DNA from: Ceratobasidium sp. AG-K | Taxonomy: Eukaryota > Basidiomycota > Agaricomycetes > Cantharellales > Ceratobasidiaceae | Direction of reading: 5' to 3' | NCBI GenBank assembly: GCA_037039685.1 | Contig: JAWNGF010000001.1 | Location: 5,394,001 to 5,458,000, forward strand | Length of the DNA stretch: 64,000 nucleotides | Part shown: piece by piece, positions 10,908-21,207 of the stretch | Numbering within the stretch: the first letter of the stretch is position 1 | How the letters are laid out: every line of letters starts with the position of its first letter | Translations under genes and position numbers: made by a program | Notes under the pieces: model-generated | Seen by the model: only the letters and a program-made list of their open reading frames with translations | Told to the model about the DNA's origin: nothing | Databases searched by the model: none

Positions 10908-11759
10908 CATCAAGTGTCTCCAACGACCCCGTGCTTCACTTTGTCCTATTCATTCCCTCTCTTGCTAGACGGCCTCTATACCTTCAAAATGGGAACGGTG
11001 TGTTAAATAGTTTCCGGGTTGTATTGAAGCACTGACGAATCTTAAGGCGAACTGTCGAACTTCAATTCATTCTTGGTCCCCCAATGGGGTGGTATCGCCA
11101 TTTTGAATCCCCCATCACAAGGAACGGCTAATACTGTATTATCGCACCCAGAACTTGGACCGATTTTTCAACTGTTCCGGAAGCAGCTCGAGGGACTTTT
11201 GGGGATTCCAACTCTCCCTGCGCCAGTCGCCGTCAATCTGGAATCCACAAGCGCATCCAAGCAGGTTCTGTCCGGCTGGCAGTTGGATTCTCTATTGCGG
11301 AGGCGTGCACTTGAAAATGTTCGGGGCAGCGTCGAGGCACTAAACAGCATAGTTGGGCTTGCGGGCCAGATTGAAAATATGCCTGTCGGATCAAGCGTGC
11401 GAAACGATGTATTAAGTGCTCTTGACGAACTAGCGCAGGTATGTGAAACCCCACATATGTGTTATTACCGACACTAATATTGCGTTATCTTCCTTTTACG
11501 CCAGACATATAATACTTCTCACCCTATCCGAACACTTGCCCATTCCGCCCGCTCCCTTCAACTTGCAAGTCGGGCATTCTTCAATCCTAAAATGGTTGGA
11601 TTACTATACTTTCCTGCAGAGCACAAGTACGCGGTATACACGCCTCTATTTGCGCCTATCGCAGTCCCTCTGGTGGTGTCCGTCATCAGGGAGCTGAAGT
11701 CTAGGCGCAAGGCCGCGGCCGCTGCCGGCACCAGAGGGGCGAGACCCAAAGCTGAATGA
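10908..11759 (+). pseudogene. GPI17: GPI transamidase subunit PIG-S (Gpi17), 3' part only
   Basis: PIG-S is an ER membrane subunit of the GPI transamidase that attaches GPI anchors to proteins. The visible part starts with ASSVSNDPVLHFVLFIPS and continues through the family landmark NSFLVPQWGGIAILNP (after an intron near 10998-11046). It then runs through LSGWQLDSLLRRRALENVRG and the C-terminal block MVGLLYFPAEHKYAVYTPLF, with the final membrane helix (APIAVPLVVSVIRELKSRRK) and a basic tail ending PKAE. About 250 residues remain, less than half of a usual PIG-S (roughly 500-600). The N-terminal membrane helix and lumenal half are missing. An acceptor-like CTACAG just before 10908 may be the original PIG-S intron end. 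The MPDU1 fragment sits directly upstream, out of frame. Confidence 0.78.
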
Positions 11760-12334
11760 CTGTGGGAGATCGAGAAGATTTACTTTTAATGACACGTTGT
11801 AGTTGGTTCGCTGCGATTTGTGGGGATGATGGCTGATCAGTTGTTGGATTTGCCTAAGCTGTCCTAATCTGATGTATTATCTGCATGCTGTTGGACAAAT
11901 CGTATGCTTCGGACACCACAGTGAGATGATCGGGGGCATACAGAGAGGCATAGATAATGTTCAAATTGGATCGTAGGCTATCTGAAGAAGTACGGCGGAG
12001 ATGGTGCATCGATCTTCCCTCGGCGAGAACGCGCGTAAACAATGCTGGTGGTGCTGGCTGAAATTAAAGGTGAAGGATTGGCCACGATCGATCTATCTGG
12101 GCACGTGGGTCGTGACCATCTGCTTCCATCCCTAGTGCGAGGCCGCTCGTTTGCGCTGGTACTCGAGCTTCGGGCGCCCGGGGCATGCCACCAGCTCCAT
12201 TCGGATCAGTCCATACTTCAGCCGATACATAAGGCTCGGCGCCTGGGTTTCTATCACTCTAACTACATCCCCACCCCGATAAGTGCAACCCGTGCGCCAG
12301 TTGTCCTTTATACCATACTCTCATCCTTCATACC
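11760..12334. other. Intergenic region upstream of the CBS-domain gene
   Basis: About 575 bases holding the PIG-S 3' UTR and the promoter of the next gene. No feature stands out. Confidence 0.4.
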
Positions 12335-14151
12335 ATGTCTGTGTCTCTTGCACGCACCAGCTCGGGCAGAATAATTAATCGACCAAGGCATGCTTCAACA
12401 AGCTCTGCGCGTTCGAATCATCTTGGTCCTCCGCCGCCATTCGGCGGCCTGGGCATTGGCTCCGCTTTAGAGACGGGCGAGCTCGATCCAGCCTGGGCCG
12501 CTTTGGACATCTCCGGTGAGATAATAGGTTGCTTTGAATCTATCGCAGCGCATAACTGAGACGTTTCTATCCGCGATAAGAATTGATTGAGCCTATTACT
12601 GAAGTTGAAGCGAGCATCTCTGTGGAACGAGCCTGTGAGGTACGTTCCATACGATTACGTCCAAGTTACTATTACGAAAGTTATTTTTATAAGGTATTAC
12701 TAGAGAAGAAGCAATGGTATGTTGCTGTCATGTCCCAATCGGCAGGAGCACAACCCGTGTGCACAGGCCTATTCGATGTGAGTACCTGCATCCAGTGATG
12801 GTTCATTTTTGACAGCCTTTGCGCCAATAGTTCGGGGATGCAAACGCCTACATGCACCTCGCTGTCACAGCCAATAACCTCACTGCAGAAGATCTTCAGA
12901 ACGACCGCATTTCACAAATCGTCTCAAGTGCCCGGCTTCGGAAAGAAGTCCCCGTTGAACTCGCGTGCAGTAGGTGCTCCACAGGAGGCGACTTAGGGGT
13001 TATGCGCTAAATTGTTCCTCTCTAGATTTGTCAGAGAAAAACCCGCTAGTTATGCTCCGGAACGACGCATCGTTGACTACATTGCTCGAAATATTCTCGC
13101 GAGGAACCCATCGTGTGCTTGTCGAGGGCCCAGAGCAACAACTCAAGGGGATCATAACGGATAGCGCACTCGTGAAATACTTTGCGAACAACGTGCGTAT
13201 GTGGCGTGTTACCCCTGAACTAGCCTAACCCAGCCCGTTGCACAGCACGACAAGATACCAAATTCATCTGTTATTACTCAAGTACTCGCTACTTCCCTGG
13301 TTGATCTGGGGGTAATCACACCCCCACCTATAATCTCCGCGTCGCCCGACTCAACAGTGCTCGATGCGATGACATTGATGTCACGAGAGGGTGTCAGTTC
13401 GATTGCGGTTCTCGATCCCGACGTGGGGGTTTTGATATCTGCGGTTACAGTCACTGATATTGGTCAGCTTGTTATTCCGAGCGAGTCCAAGAGTGTTCTG
13501 GCAATGAAGTTGGCGGCATTTGTGTCTGAAATCAAGGTAAGCAACTTGCACCATTTACATTATATGATCCCTGCCAGAGCCGTACTGATTCTGTGGTTCA
13601 TAGAATCCACACGGCATGGTGGATGGAGAAGACATTTATCCAGGTAAAGGAATGTGGTACTTCTAATTGGGAATGACCTAAGCAGCATATATGATACAGT
13701 GTATAGCGTACTACCAACAAGCTCTCTCGGGTATACGATCGAGAAGCTTCTCGCGAGTAAGTAGCGTAAGACCTTCGGATTATTGATTTATTGACCTGAG
13801 TGGTACTTTTAGCGAAAGTGCACCGCGTTTTTGTTGCAGATGAACCAGCACCTAACTCGCCACCTTTTGGCCAAGGGAACTTGAAAGGTGTAGTTTCGCT
13901 TGTCGACAGTAAGCGTTTATGCACTTCGTAACGATGAAACGCCACTGAAATAATTTTCTTCTTCAGTTCTCGCAGTTTTCGCGCGTAGTCTTGGTATTGA
14001 AGCCAATCCTGGACTGATGCGGGATCGTCGCCGCCGCGGCAGCTCGGCTTCTGTCTCATCTACGTCCACCAAGTCGCATCCAAGCTCCATGCGGAGAAAT
14101 AGCAGCATTGGAAATCCTATAGTACTCGGTTCCCCGAGGATCAAGACCTGA
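12335..14151 (+). CDS. CBS-domain protein, Sds23/Moc1-like
   Basis: A soluble protein with four CBS motifs in two pairs, like fungal Sds23, which binds adenine nucleotides and regulates PP2A-type phosphatase and the cell cycle in fission yeast. Visible landmarks in order are a Ser-rich start (MSVSLARTSSGRIINRP), CBS1 (ACEVLLEKKQWYVAVMS... after splicing), GLFDFGDANAYMHLAVTANN, CBS2 (VMLRNDASLTTLLEIFSRGT... GIITDSALVKYFANN), CBS3 (ISASPDSTVLDAMTLMSREG...AVTVTDIGQLV), CBS4 (PTSSLGYTIEKLLATKVHRV...GVVSLVDILAVFARSLGI) and a Ser-rich basic tail (RRRRGSSASVSSTSTKSHPS). GLFDFGDANAYM is typical of the Sds23 group. At least six introns are present. Function is inferred from the family. Confidence 0.87.
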
Positions 14152-14697
14152 AAGTATAATCACACGCATTCAAATGAAAGTCCCAAACTGGGAATCGAAG
14201 ACTTCGAACAAGTCGGATTTAAGTATTAGTTAGTTGTTTTTGAACTTCCTTGGTATGTTACATTCTTCTGCTTTCACGAAAGGACTTGCGCGTTCCGCGA
14301 AGTGTGCTTGTTTCTCGATTGTATTTGTGCCTGTAAGTACCTCGATTGTCAACGTACAGAATCTTAAGGACTTCATGCTTCACGAGGGTGCGCATATATG
14401 CGCATGTTAGGCTCGACCATAGCGCTTTGTGATTCTGTTAACATACTAGTCTAGGCACCTTAGGCGCCCGTACTTTCAGTATTTCGTGTGTGGTTGTCGT
14501 ACGACCACCATGTTGTTGCCGATCACATCAAAGCTTGGGGCGTTATATACCTGTCACGTGTCAACATTTCATCTTGGACTGTGAGGTGGTGTTGGTGAGA
14601 GAGAAGAACCCCACAAATAGCTAATGACTCGAGCCGGAGTGTTGGCTCTTGTCGTCCACCGTGCCGTTTTGTTTCTTGTTGAGCTCCCTGCGCGACA
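14152..14697. other. Intergenic region, promoter of the MFS gene
   Basis: About 550 bases with no convincing reading frame. It should carry the MFS promoter; an unusual run of alternating purine-pyrimidine (GCGCATATATGCGCAT) lies near 14390-14405. Confidence 0.4.
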
Positions 14698-17101
14698 ATG
14701 AGCTCTCCACCTCGTGTTGAGCTTGGCGCGGCCCCGGCGACTTCCTCCCGTCTATCTACCCCAGTTCGCTCAGAAAGCGAAATTCAAACACCCCAAAGCT
14801 CTCGTCCCACAGTGACTATTGAGGATCAATCCTCTCGTTTACCGTTCAAAAAGCTTCTAGTTGTGTTCCTAAGTCTTTTCGTATGCCTATTCGTTAGCTT
14901 TTTGGACCAAACGAGGCAAGCCACTCGCTATGAGAATGATTTCGCATGCTGAACAAACCATATTTTTGTGATTCAGCGTGTCAACAGTATTACCAGCAAT
15001 CGCTCATGATCTTGGAGCTGCGGATCGTATAAATTGGGTTGGTATCTCCTTCCTTGTCGCGACAACGTCCAGCCAGATCGTCATTGCTCGCCTAAGCGAC
15101 ATCTTCGGCCGCAAGTAAGCACACCGGTGTTTTTCGAGATCGACTATGAAATTCACAAGTTTATTATTAGACTCATGCTGATTTCCGTGATCGTTCTGTT
15201 TACTATCGGGAACTTACTGTGTGGATTTGCGCAAACAGCGGTATGGTTGGTGCGCGTCTATTCCTGCACGACTACATATTAAATGCCTGACTTGAAAGCT
15301 ACTTATATTAGTTTATTGCCCGTGCAATTAGTGGTGCGTAGACACTAGCGTTATGGTGCACAACGGGGTAGATATTTTTCTTTACAGGCATTGGTGGCGG
15401 TGGCATCAACAGTTTGTGCATGATCATTAGTCAGTACGCTGTCACTCTCCGATGCGATCTTCGTACTGAACCGACTCTTAGTGTCTGACATAGTTAGCTT
15501 GAAGGAAAGGGGGAAATATCAAGGATTTTTGGGTGCTGCGGTCGCTCTGGGCTCAGGAATCGTACGTTTGGAGTGCTATGACCGTGCGATTAATCGGAGC
15601 TGACACCTGCGCAGGGTCCACTCATTGGTGGTGCATTGTCATCGGCCGGTTGGCGTTGGGTATTTTGGTTTACGGTCCCTATCAGTATAGCTTGTGTCGC
15701 ACAGCTATGGTGGTTACTTCCACAGAACAAGCTAAGCGGCAACTTTCTGGACAAGGTCAAAAAGGTGGACTTTATGGGTAGCCTCCTTAGTCTGGTCGCA
15801 GTCGTTTGTATACTCGTAAGCCTTGACTTCAGGTTGGGTATCGCGCATATAATCTATCTTATCCCTTGCAATTAGGTTCCGATCTCAGGCGGAGGAACTT
15901 ATTACTCCTGGCACTCAGCTCTTGTTATCGCGATGCTTACCGTTGGATCTGTCCTTGCCGTCATCTTCGTTCTCATTGAATGGCGGGTAGCTGCACTTCC
16001 CATTCTACCTCTTCACCTTTTCCGCGTCAAAAATATCTTAATTATCTACACCACAACCCTCATGACTGGCATCATCTACTACTGCAACCTCTATTTCCTG
16101 CCATCCTACTACACGGACGCACGTGGATTCACTCCCATTCAGGCGGTATTTACTTGCTCCCCCTGATCTTGATTCAAACCCTGTCAAGCTCTGTGTGTGG
16201 GCAAATTCTTGTGAAGACTCGATCACCGAAGCCTATTATAGTTGCTGGATTTTCAATTTGGTGCATCGGTGCCGGGTTGCAATCAACTTTTGGATTGGAT
16301 ACAAGTAAGGCCAAGATATGCGGTTACTTGTTCTTGCAAGGTATCGGAGTTGGGTTCACATTACAGACAAGTGAGTAAAGCACCGGATTTTCAACCTCAG
16401 CAGCCGATCAACGTCAACACAGCTTTAGTTGCGGCACAGGCCAGTGTAGGTAAAGAAGACCGCGCGGTTGTGACTGGAGCTCGAAACTGTGAGCCCTGGT
16501 TTACGGGTGTTTAGAAATATCACCTGATTGCCTGTTTGTATAATAATCAGTCTTCCGAACGCTTGGTGGTGCAATCGGGCTCGTTGGTAAGCTATCGCAT
16601 GTGATTCTATTTCGGTACGATATATTTACTACAGGCAACTAGTCTGTACAACCGCTAAAAACACTGAGCTCAAAAAGCGACTTTTGGCGATATCTGGGCT
16701 CACTTCCGAGTTGATCTCCAAGATCATCAAGTCTGGACCTGAGGTAACCGAAGCCTCAAGCGCGGATGAAGCCGTACGTGCCGCATATACCGAAGCTTTA
16801 CGAACTATTTTTGTCATATTTATTCCAATTGCGGGACTCAGTGCTATACTGACGGTATTCCTGACGGTCAGTGTTGGATTTACGGTGCCAAACATAAGGT
16901 ATTTGGATACTAACACTTATCATCATCCAGCCTGTGTTTTTGCCAGGTGACAAAGATGCGTTGCCTACAACGAAGCCACCTAACACGGCGAATGACCAAG
17001 AAGTCCCAATGGAGTCAATTCCCCAAGTCTCTGGTTCAGCCACTCATAGTCATATCTCTGGCCAAGAATCGACAAACGAAAAGTTGTGCACTCGTGTTTA
17101 G
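14698..17101 (+). CDS. MFS transporter, DHA2 (14-TM) drug-efflux type
   Basis: A proton-driven exporter of the major facilitator superfamily in the plasma or vacuolar membrane. After a ~55-residue Ser/Pro-rich cytosolic start, the first helix reads KKLLVVFLSLFVCLFVSFLD. The loop 2-3 signature follows (SQIVIARLSDIFGRK), then motif C in helix 5 (FLGAAVALGSGIGPLIGGAL; G-x-x-x-GPxxGG), which is typical of antiporters. More helices follow (FWFTVPISIACVAQLWWLLP, LPLHLFRVKNILIIYTTTLM, GYLFLQGIGVGFTLQT), and the tail is long and polar, ending KLCTRV. About nine introns interrupt it. The antiporter motif and LDQT-like start of helix 1 place it in the DHA2 multidrug or siderophore-related branch; the substrate cannot be told from sequence. 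Confidence 0.88.
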
Positions 17102-17708
17102 ATTTATGTAAAACCTGCAGGATTATCATAGACAGTAGAATAAATCAATATTTTATTGAGCTCGGTCTGCTATTCTGAAGGTTTCCTAGATTCCTTCTGA
17201 GTTCCTCATTATGTATAATATACATTGTATATTGTGTGGCATTCTGGATGAGATAGGTCACGTGACTGGCGGCGCGCAAATCACTCATGATGACATAATC
17301 CAACGCTATAAAGCCTCAACAGTATCTGTTACATCCAACGGTCAACGCCCATTATGCCCTGCCTTGCGCGGAATACGTATATTGGCACGCAAGAATATCA
17401 ATTGTACCATGGCCTCTTTGCGTCGCGGTTTTCGTTCTGTTCTATCCTTCCTATTCTTCAGCCATCCCGGTAGACCGTGGGGGTATGATATGGATTGCAT
17501 GATTGACTGTGTTGCTGGACGGCTACGACAGCACATTTCGTCCAAATCATTACTCAGCATCTCAGCATAAAACACACCATGCTATTCTTGCCCGTATCCT
17601 GTTTCACGGGCCGAAATTACCATGAATGCACGATGGTACAGGCAGATGATTGGCCCCTTTGCGCCTCTCACCAATCGGCCGAGCGGTTGGATAAGTTTAA
17701 GATAGGTT
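17102..17708. other. Intergenic region, AT-rich
   Basis: About 600 bases between the MFS gene and the first PEBP-like gene. It includes an AT-rich palindromic stretch (TATAATATACATTGTATATT near 17213-17232). No gene is supported. Confidence 0.4.
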
Positions 17709-17787
17709 TACGTTGGAGTATCCCCCTGCCAAGTACGTTCCCATCGATGATCGTGGGGTGGTTCCAGGACTCCGCTTTCCTATAAAA
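17709..17787 (+). promoter_or_regulatory. Duplicated promoter block with TATA box, PEBP-like gene 1
   Basis: A block starting TACGTTGGAGTA, continuing CCCCTGCCAAG and ending in TATAAAA (17781-17787) lies about 80 bases before the ATG. A diverged copy lies at the same distance before the second PEBP-like gene. Confidence 0.6.
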
Positions 17788-17864
17788 ACTGGCAATGTGG
17801 CTGGAATTCCTCAGCTCACGACTTCCCCTCTCGCTTATTTCACCGATAATTCGCTACGACAATT

Positions 17865-19102
17865 ATGCGTATTACGAATTCCGCTCTATTGCTGCTTGGT
17901 GTCGCCTCTAGCGTTAACGCTCATGGTGAGGCAATATCTCTGTCCATGCGGTTGTGCCCTAGCATCTAATCCCCTCATTCTGCTTAGCTGCTTCGCCGCT
18001 CGCAGTCGCCGTTGCAGTGGAGAACTTCAAGAATGCCAAAATTGTTCCTGTAAGCGATGCCGAGATTGGTTGAATACAGAAGCAACTGATCCTAGCGTCC
18101 TAGGACGTCTTCTCAACCTTCGACCCGGACGGCTTACTGACTCTGAACTATACCACCACTGTTGGAAGACCGTAAGTCAATCTTGTATGGTCTAGTTTAT
18201 ATTTCAATCCTACCACGCCCATGTGCGTAGGGTCATCGGGCAAGCAATTTCACGGGAAAATGTCACTCAGGCCCCCACCCTCCAGATTCGGGGAACCGAG
18301 GAAGCTGAAGCAACTGCAGGGGGACCCTTCAATGTAACCACAATTCGCTATACCGTCTTGTGCATCGACGGTACATAAAACTATGCGCTCTCCTTGGCAC
18401 TCTCTGACGGGTGGGTGACAGGTAGTACGGCTGGAAGCAATAGTTCACAGGGCTACAACCTGCATTATCTCGAGAACAACCTTGGTATGCACATGAATGC
18501 TGAGTATAACTTATAATAACCACAAATTTTCGTTTATCGTAGCCTATGGAGAGAACCACGATCATACCGTAAGCCTGAACTCGACCGGTAGTCCTGTGGT
18601 CGCCTACGCCGGTCCCAACCCTCCATCTGGGTCTGGCCCTCATCGCTAGTGGGTTGACAACTGTGCTTGTGGTGGAGAGTAACTGAATTGACTGCTGTGA
18701 TCCAGCATCTGGCTCGCTTATGCCCAACCGGAGAGCTTCGCTGCTCCTTCATCTCCAGAGGCTGGAAGCGGAGTTGGGCTGTTCAAGTAGGTGTTTTCTA
18801 CGCGAACCTCAGCAACCCGAATATTAATCTTCTACCCCAGCTTGACTCAGTACACCTCGGCTGCAAACCTCGGTAACCCAATTGCTGGAACTTACTTCAC
18901 TGTCCAGGAGGGTGCTGCTAACGCATCAGTCGCATCTACAACTGCCGTCGATTCGACTACTCTCCCCCAGTATACCCCGACTTCCAGTTCGGAGAGCCAT
19001 TCATCACCTACTGCAGGCTCCAACGCTGCTCTCAAGGGTGCCGATTGGGCTCCTAGCGTTGCCGCATTGATGGGTGTTGCTGGGGTGGTCTTTGCTCTCT
19101 AG
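17865..19102 (+). CDS. Secreted PEBP-like protein 1, probably GPI-anchored
   Basis: A secreted protein of the phosphatidylethanolamine-binding (PEBP) fold. The signal peptide is MRITNSALLLLGVASSVNAH. The mature part includes VAVENFKNAKIVP, LLTLNYTTTVGRP, ENVTQAPTLQIRGTEEAEAT, YTVLCIDGSTAGSNSSQG and the PEBP landmark PNPPSGSGPHRYIWLAYAQP, whose GPHRY precedes the core strand in the family. In that motif the Tyr codon is split by an intron (TA|C) at about 18650-18704, so the apparent in-frame stop is not real. The C-terminus has a Ser/Thr-rich stretch and a final hydrophobic segment (APSVAALMGVAGVVFAL), as in GPI-anchored proteins. Several N-glycosylation sites (NVT, NYT, NSS, NAS) are present. 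The usual PEBP DPDAP box is not obvious, so ligand binding may differ. It is a tandem paralogue of the next gene. Confidence 0.8.
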
Positions 19103-19570
19103 GCTGTCTAAACTAGGACTTTAACAAAATGGTTGGGCAAAAGGGATGCGAACATGTATTTAAAAAATGGTTATGGCTTCAAATTCAGGTCTGGTATTAC
19201 AATGCAAACACAATCGAAATTACGGGAGCGCTGCGCTTATAAATCATTCATCTTTCACCACAATCAAGCGCCATCGAGCCTTAACGAGCATCCACGACCT
19301 CTGCGGTACACAACATCTGACGCGCTGCGCCCAAGCATTCTGCCAAGAGTTATATTCGCAAGCGATTTTTTCCCTTTCCTTATGCGCTGCTTCTCGGCGG
19401 GGCACCATGCGGCAACCATCCCAGTCACTGTGGGGAGCATTTCGCTCCTGCCTCGTCCCCATTGCCAGATAGCTGGGCCAATGAACGACCGGATGAATTA
19501 CTTGCAAATATCTTGGCATATATGACGCCGTAACTATCTTATTTTACTCAGCCACTAAACTAGACTACCT
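19103..19570. other. Intergenic region between the PEBP-like pair
   Basis: Holds the 3' UTR of the first PEBP-like gene. Short frames here have no motif support. Confidence 0.4.
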
Positions 19571-19623
19571 GTGGAGGTGCAGGAGGACAAGCAGATAGCT
19601 GTCCTCTCTATATGCACCTCCAC
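19571..19623. repeat. Perfect 11-bp inverted repeat with inner stem (hairpin)
   Basis: GTGGAGGTGCA at 19571-19581 is matched by its exact reverse complement TGCACCTCCAC at 19613-19623. Inside, GAGGACA and TGTCCTC form a second stem around AGCAGATAGC. It lies about 195 bases upstream of the second PEBP-like ATG. It could be a protein-binding palindrome, a cruciform, or a relic of a tiny mobile element. Confidence 0.7.
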
Positions 19624-19669
19624 CGATAGGATGAGGGGCGAGTGACCACTGAGTAGCTTTACGTTTGGA

Positions 19670-19737
19670 GTAGCTCCCCTGCCAAGCGTTGCCCCATCCG
19701 TGACTGGAGCGGTTCTGGAATACATCTCGGCATAAAA
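19670..19737 (+). promoter_or_regulatory. Duplicated promoter block with TATA-like box, PEBP-like gene 2
   Basis: This copy starts TACGTTTGGAGTAG, contains CCCCTGCCAAG and ends in CATAAAA (19731-19737), 80 bases before the ATG. It matches the block before PEBP-like gene 1 in order and spacing. Confidence 0.58.
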
Positions 19738-19816
19738 GCTGATGGTGTAGATGAGATTTTCAGCCAGTATACGTCCTCCTCTTGCTCACTCGCCCAGGAA
19801 TTGTGCAACTATCAAG

Positions 19817-21013
19817 ATGGCACGCCTCACGACTTACTCTGCCCTCATGTTACTCGGCGTCGCTTCTGGTGCCAATGCTCACGGTGAGATAATATCCCTC
19901 GCATAGCTCTCGTTGTAGTCTGATCTCGGAACGTTTAGCTGCCTCACCTCTCGCTATGGCGGTTGCAATCGAGAATTTTAAGAATGCTAAAATCGTTCCT
20001 GTAGGTGCAATACAGTATATCCTTTCTTTTACTAAGAATTGTCTTCGTTTCGTCAGGACGTTATCGCAACCTACAACCCGACTGGTATCATGACAGTCAA
20101 CTACACCACCACTCTTGGCAGGCCGTAAGTCAAGGTCGTTTTATTAGCGCAGTTATTTCAAACTAAGTATGTTCATCCAAGTGCTATTGGACAAGCCGTC
20201 TCACGCGAGAATGCCACTCAAGCCCCCACCCTCCAGATCCGAGGGTCAGAGGAGGCTGAAGCGGTTGCGGGTGGTCCCTTCAACGTGACCACCATCCGCT
20301 ATACCGTTCTGTGCATCGATGGTGCGTGTAGTTATGCATACTCTTTGTAGCACTTACTGACATGCAAAATATAGGTAACACGGCCGGAAGCAACAGCTCT
20401 CAAGGCTACAACCTGCACTACCTTGAAAACAACATCGGTATATATACCAGTATATGGGCGTGAACTACATCACTGATCAGCGTCCTGAATAGCTTACGGC
20501 GAAGTAGATGATCATACTGTTTCCCTCAACCCGACTGGTAGCCCAGTCGTAGCCTACGCTGCTCCCAATCCTCCGTCTGGTTCTGGTCCCCACCGTTACA
20601 TTTGGCTTACATATGCCCAGCCTGAGAACTTCGCAGCCCCCTCGTCTCCGGCGCCTGGCAGCGGCGTTGGGCTCTTTAAGTAGGCCGTTTCAGCATACGT
20701 TCAAGAAATAGGTATCCTAACGTCCTTTTATAGCTTGACGCAGTATACCTCGGCTGCGAACCTCGGTGACCCTATTGCCGGAACTTTCTTCACTGTTCAG
20801 CAGGGCGCTGCCAACGCATCGGTCGCATCCACCACCGCTGTCGATTCGACCACCCTTCCTCAGTACACCGCTACCGCTACTGGTACGCATGATCACGACC
20901 ACGATCACGACCACGATCACGACCACGACCACAACGGCGCCTTGAAGGGGGCCCATTGGTCTCCTTACGTGGCTGCCTTGGTGGGTGTCGTCGGAGTCTT
21001 GTTCGCTCTCTAA
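19817..21013 (+). CDS. Secreted PEBP-like protein 2 with His-Asp repeat, probably GPI-anchored
   Basis: The tandem paralogue of the preceding gene, with the same intron positions. Signal peptide MARLTTYSALMLLGVASGANA is followed by VAIENFKNAKIVPDVIATYN, MTVNYTTTLGRP, YTVLCIDGNTAGSNSSQG and PNPPSGSGPHRYIWLTYAQP, the PEBP landmark. Just before the C-terminal hydrophobic segment (WSPYVAALVGVVGVLFAL) it carries (His-Asp)7-His, absent from copy 1, which has Ser/Thr-Glu there (SSSESHSSPTAG). The repeat could bind metal ions at the cell surface. A Ser/Thr stretch and the small residues before the hydrophobic tail fit a GPI signal. Secretion and the fold are well supported; the ligand, the role and the metal binding are inference. 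Confidence 0.83.
20888..20932 (+). repeat. CAC/CAT-GAC/GAT codon repeat encoding (His-Asp)7-His
   Basis: Fifteen alternating His and Asp codons in the second PEBP-like gene. His alternates between CAT and CAC and Asp between GAT and GAC, partly in a 12-base unit, so it likely grew by replication slippage and is kept in frame. Confidence 0.85.
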
Positions 21014-21207
21014 GCCGTGAGCTTTGTTTTGGATGCAATTCTACTAAAAAGGGCGGAGCGAAAGGATATGATAATGTATTTAAAAGACGGCTGTGGTGTG
21101 CATATTCATGATTGATAAATTAAGCTTTGTGTCTGCGTCCTCACGATTTGCGGGGTTAGCGGTTGAGTCCGTGAATTCGCAATATCCCAGTCCCGGTCGT
21201 TCCGACC

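Noticed and set aside
18641..18700. In-frame stop in PEBP-like gene 1 suggesting a pseudogene
   Set aside because: A GTGGGT...CCAG intron splits the Tyr codon of GPHRY exactly there, restoring the conserved sequence.
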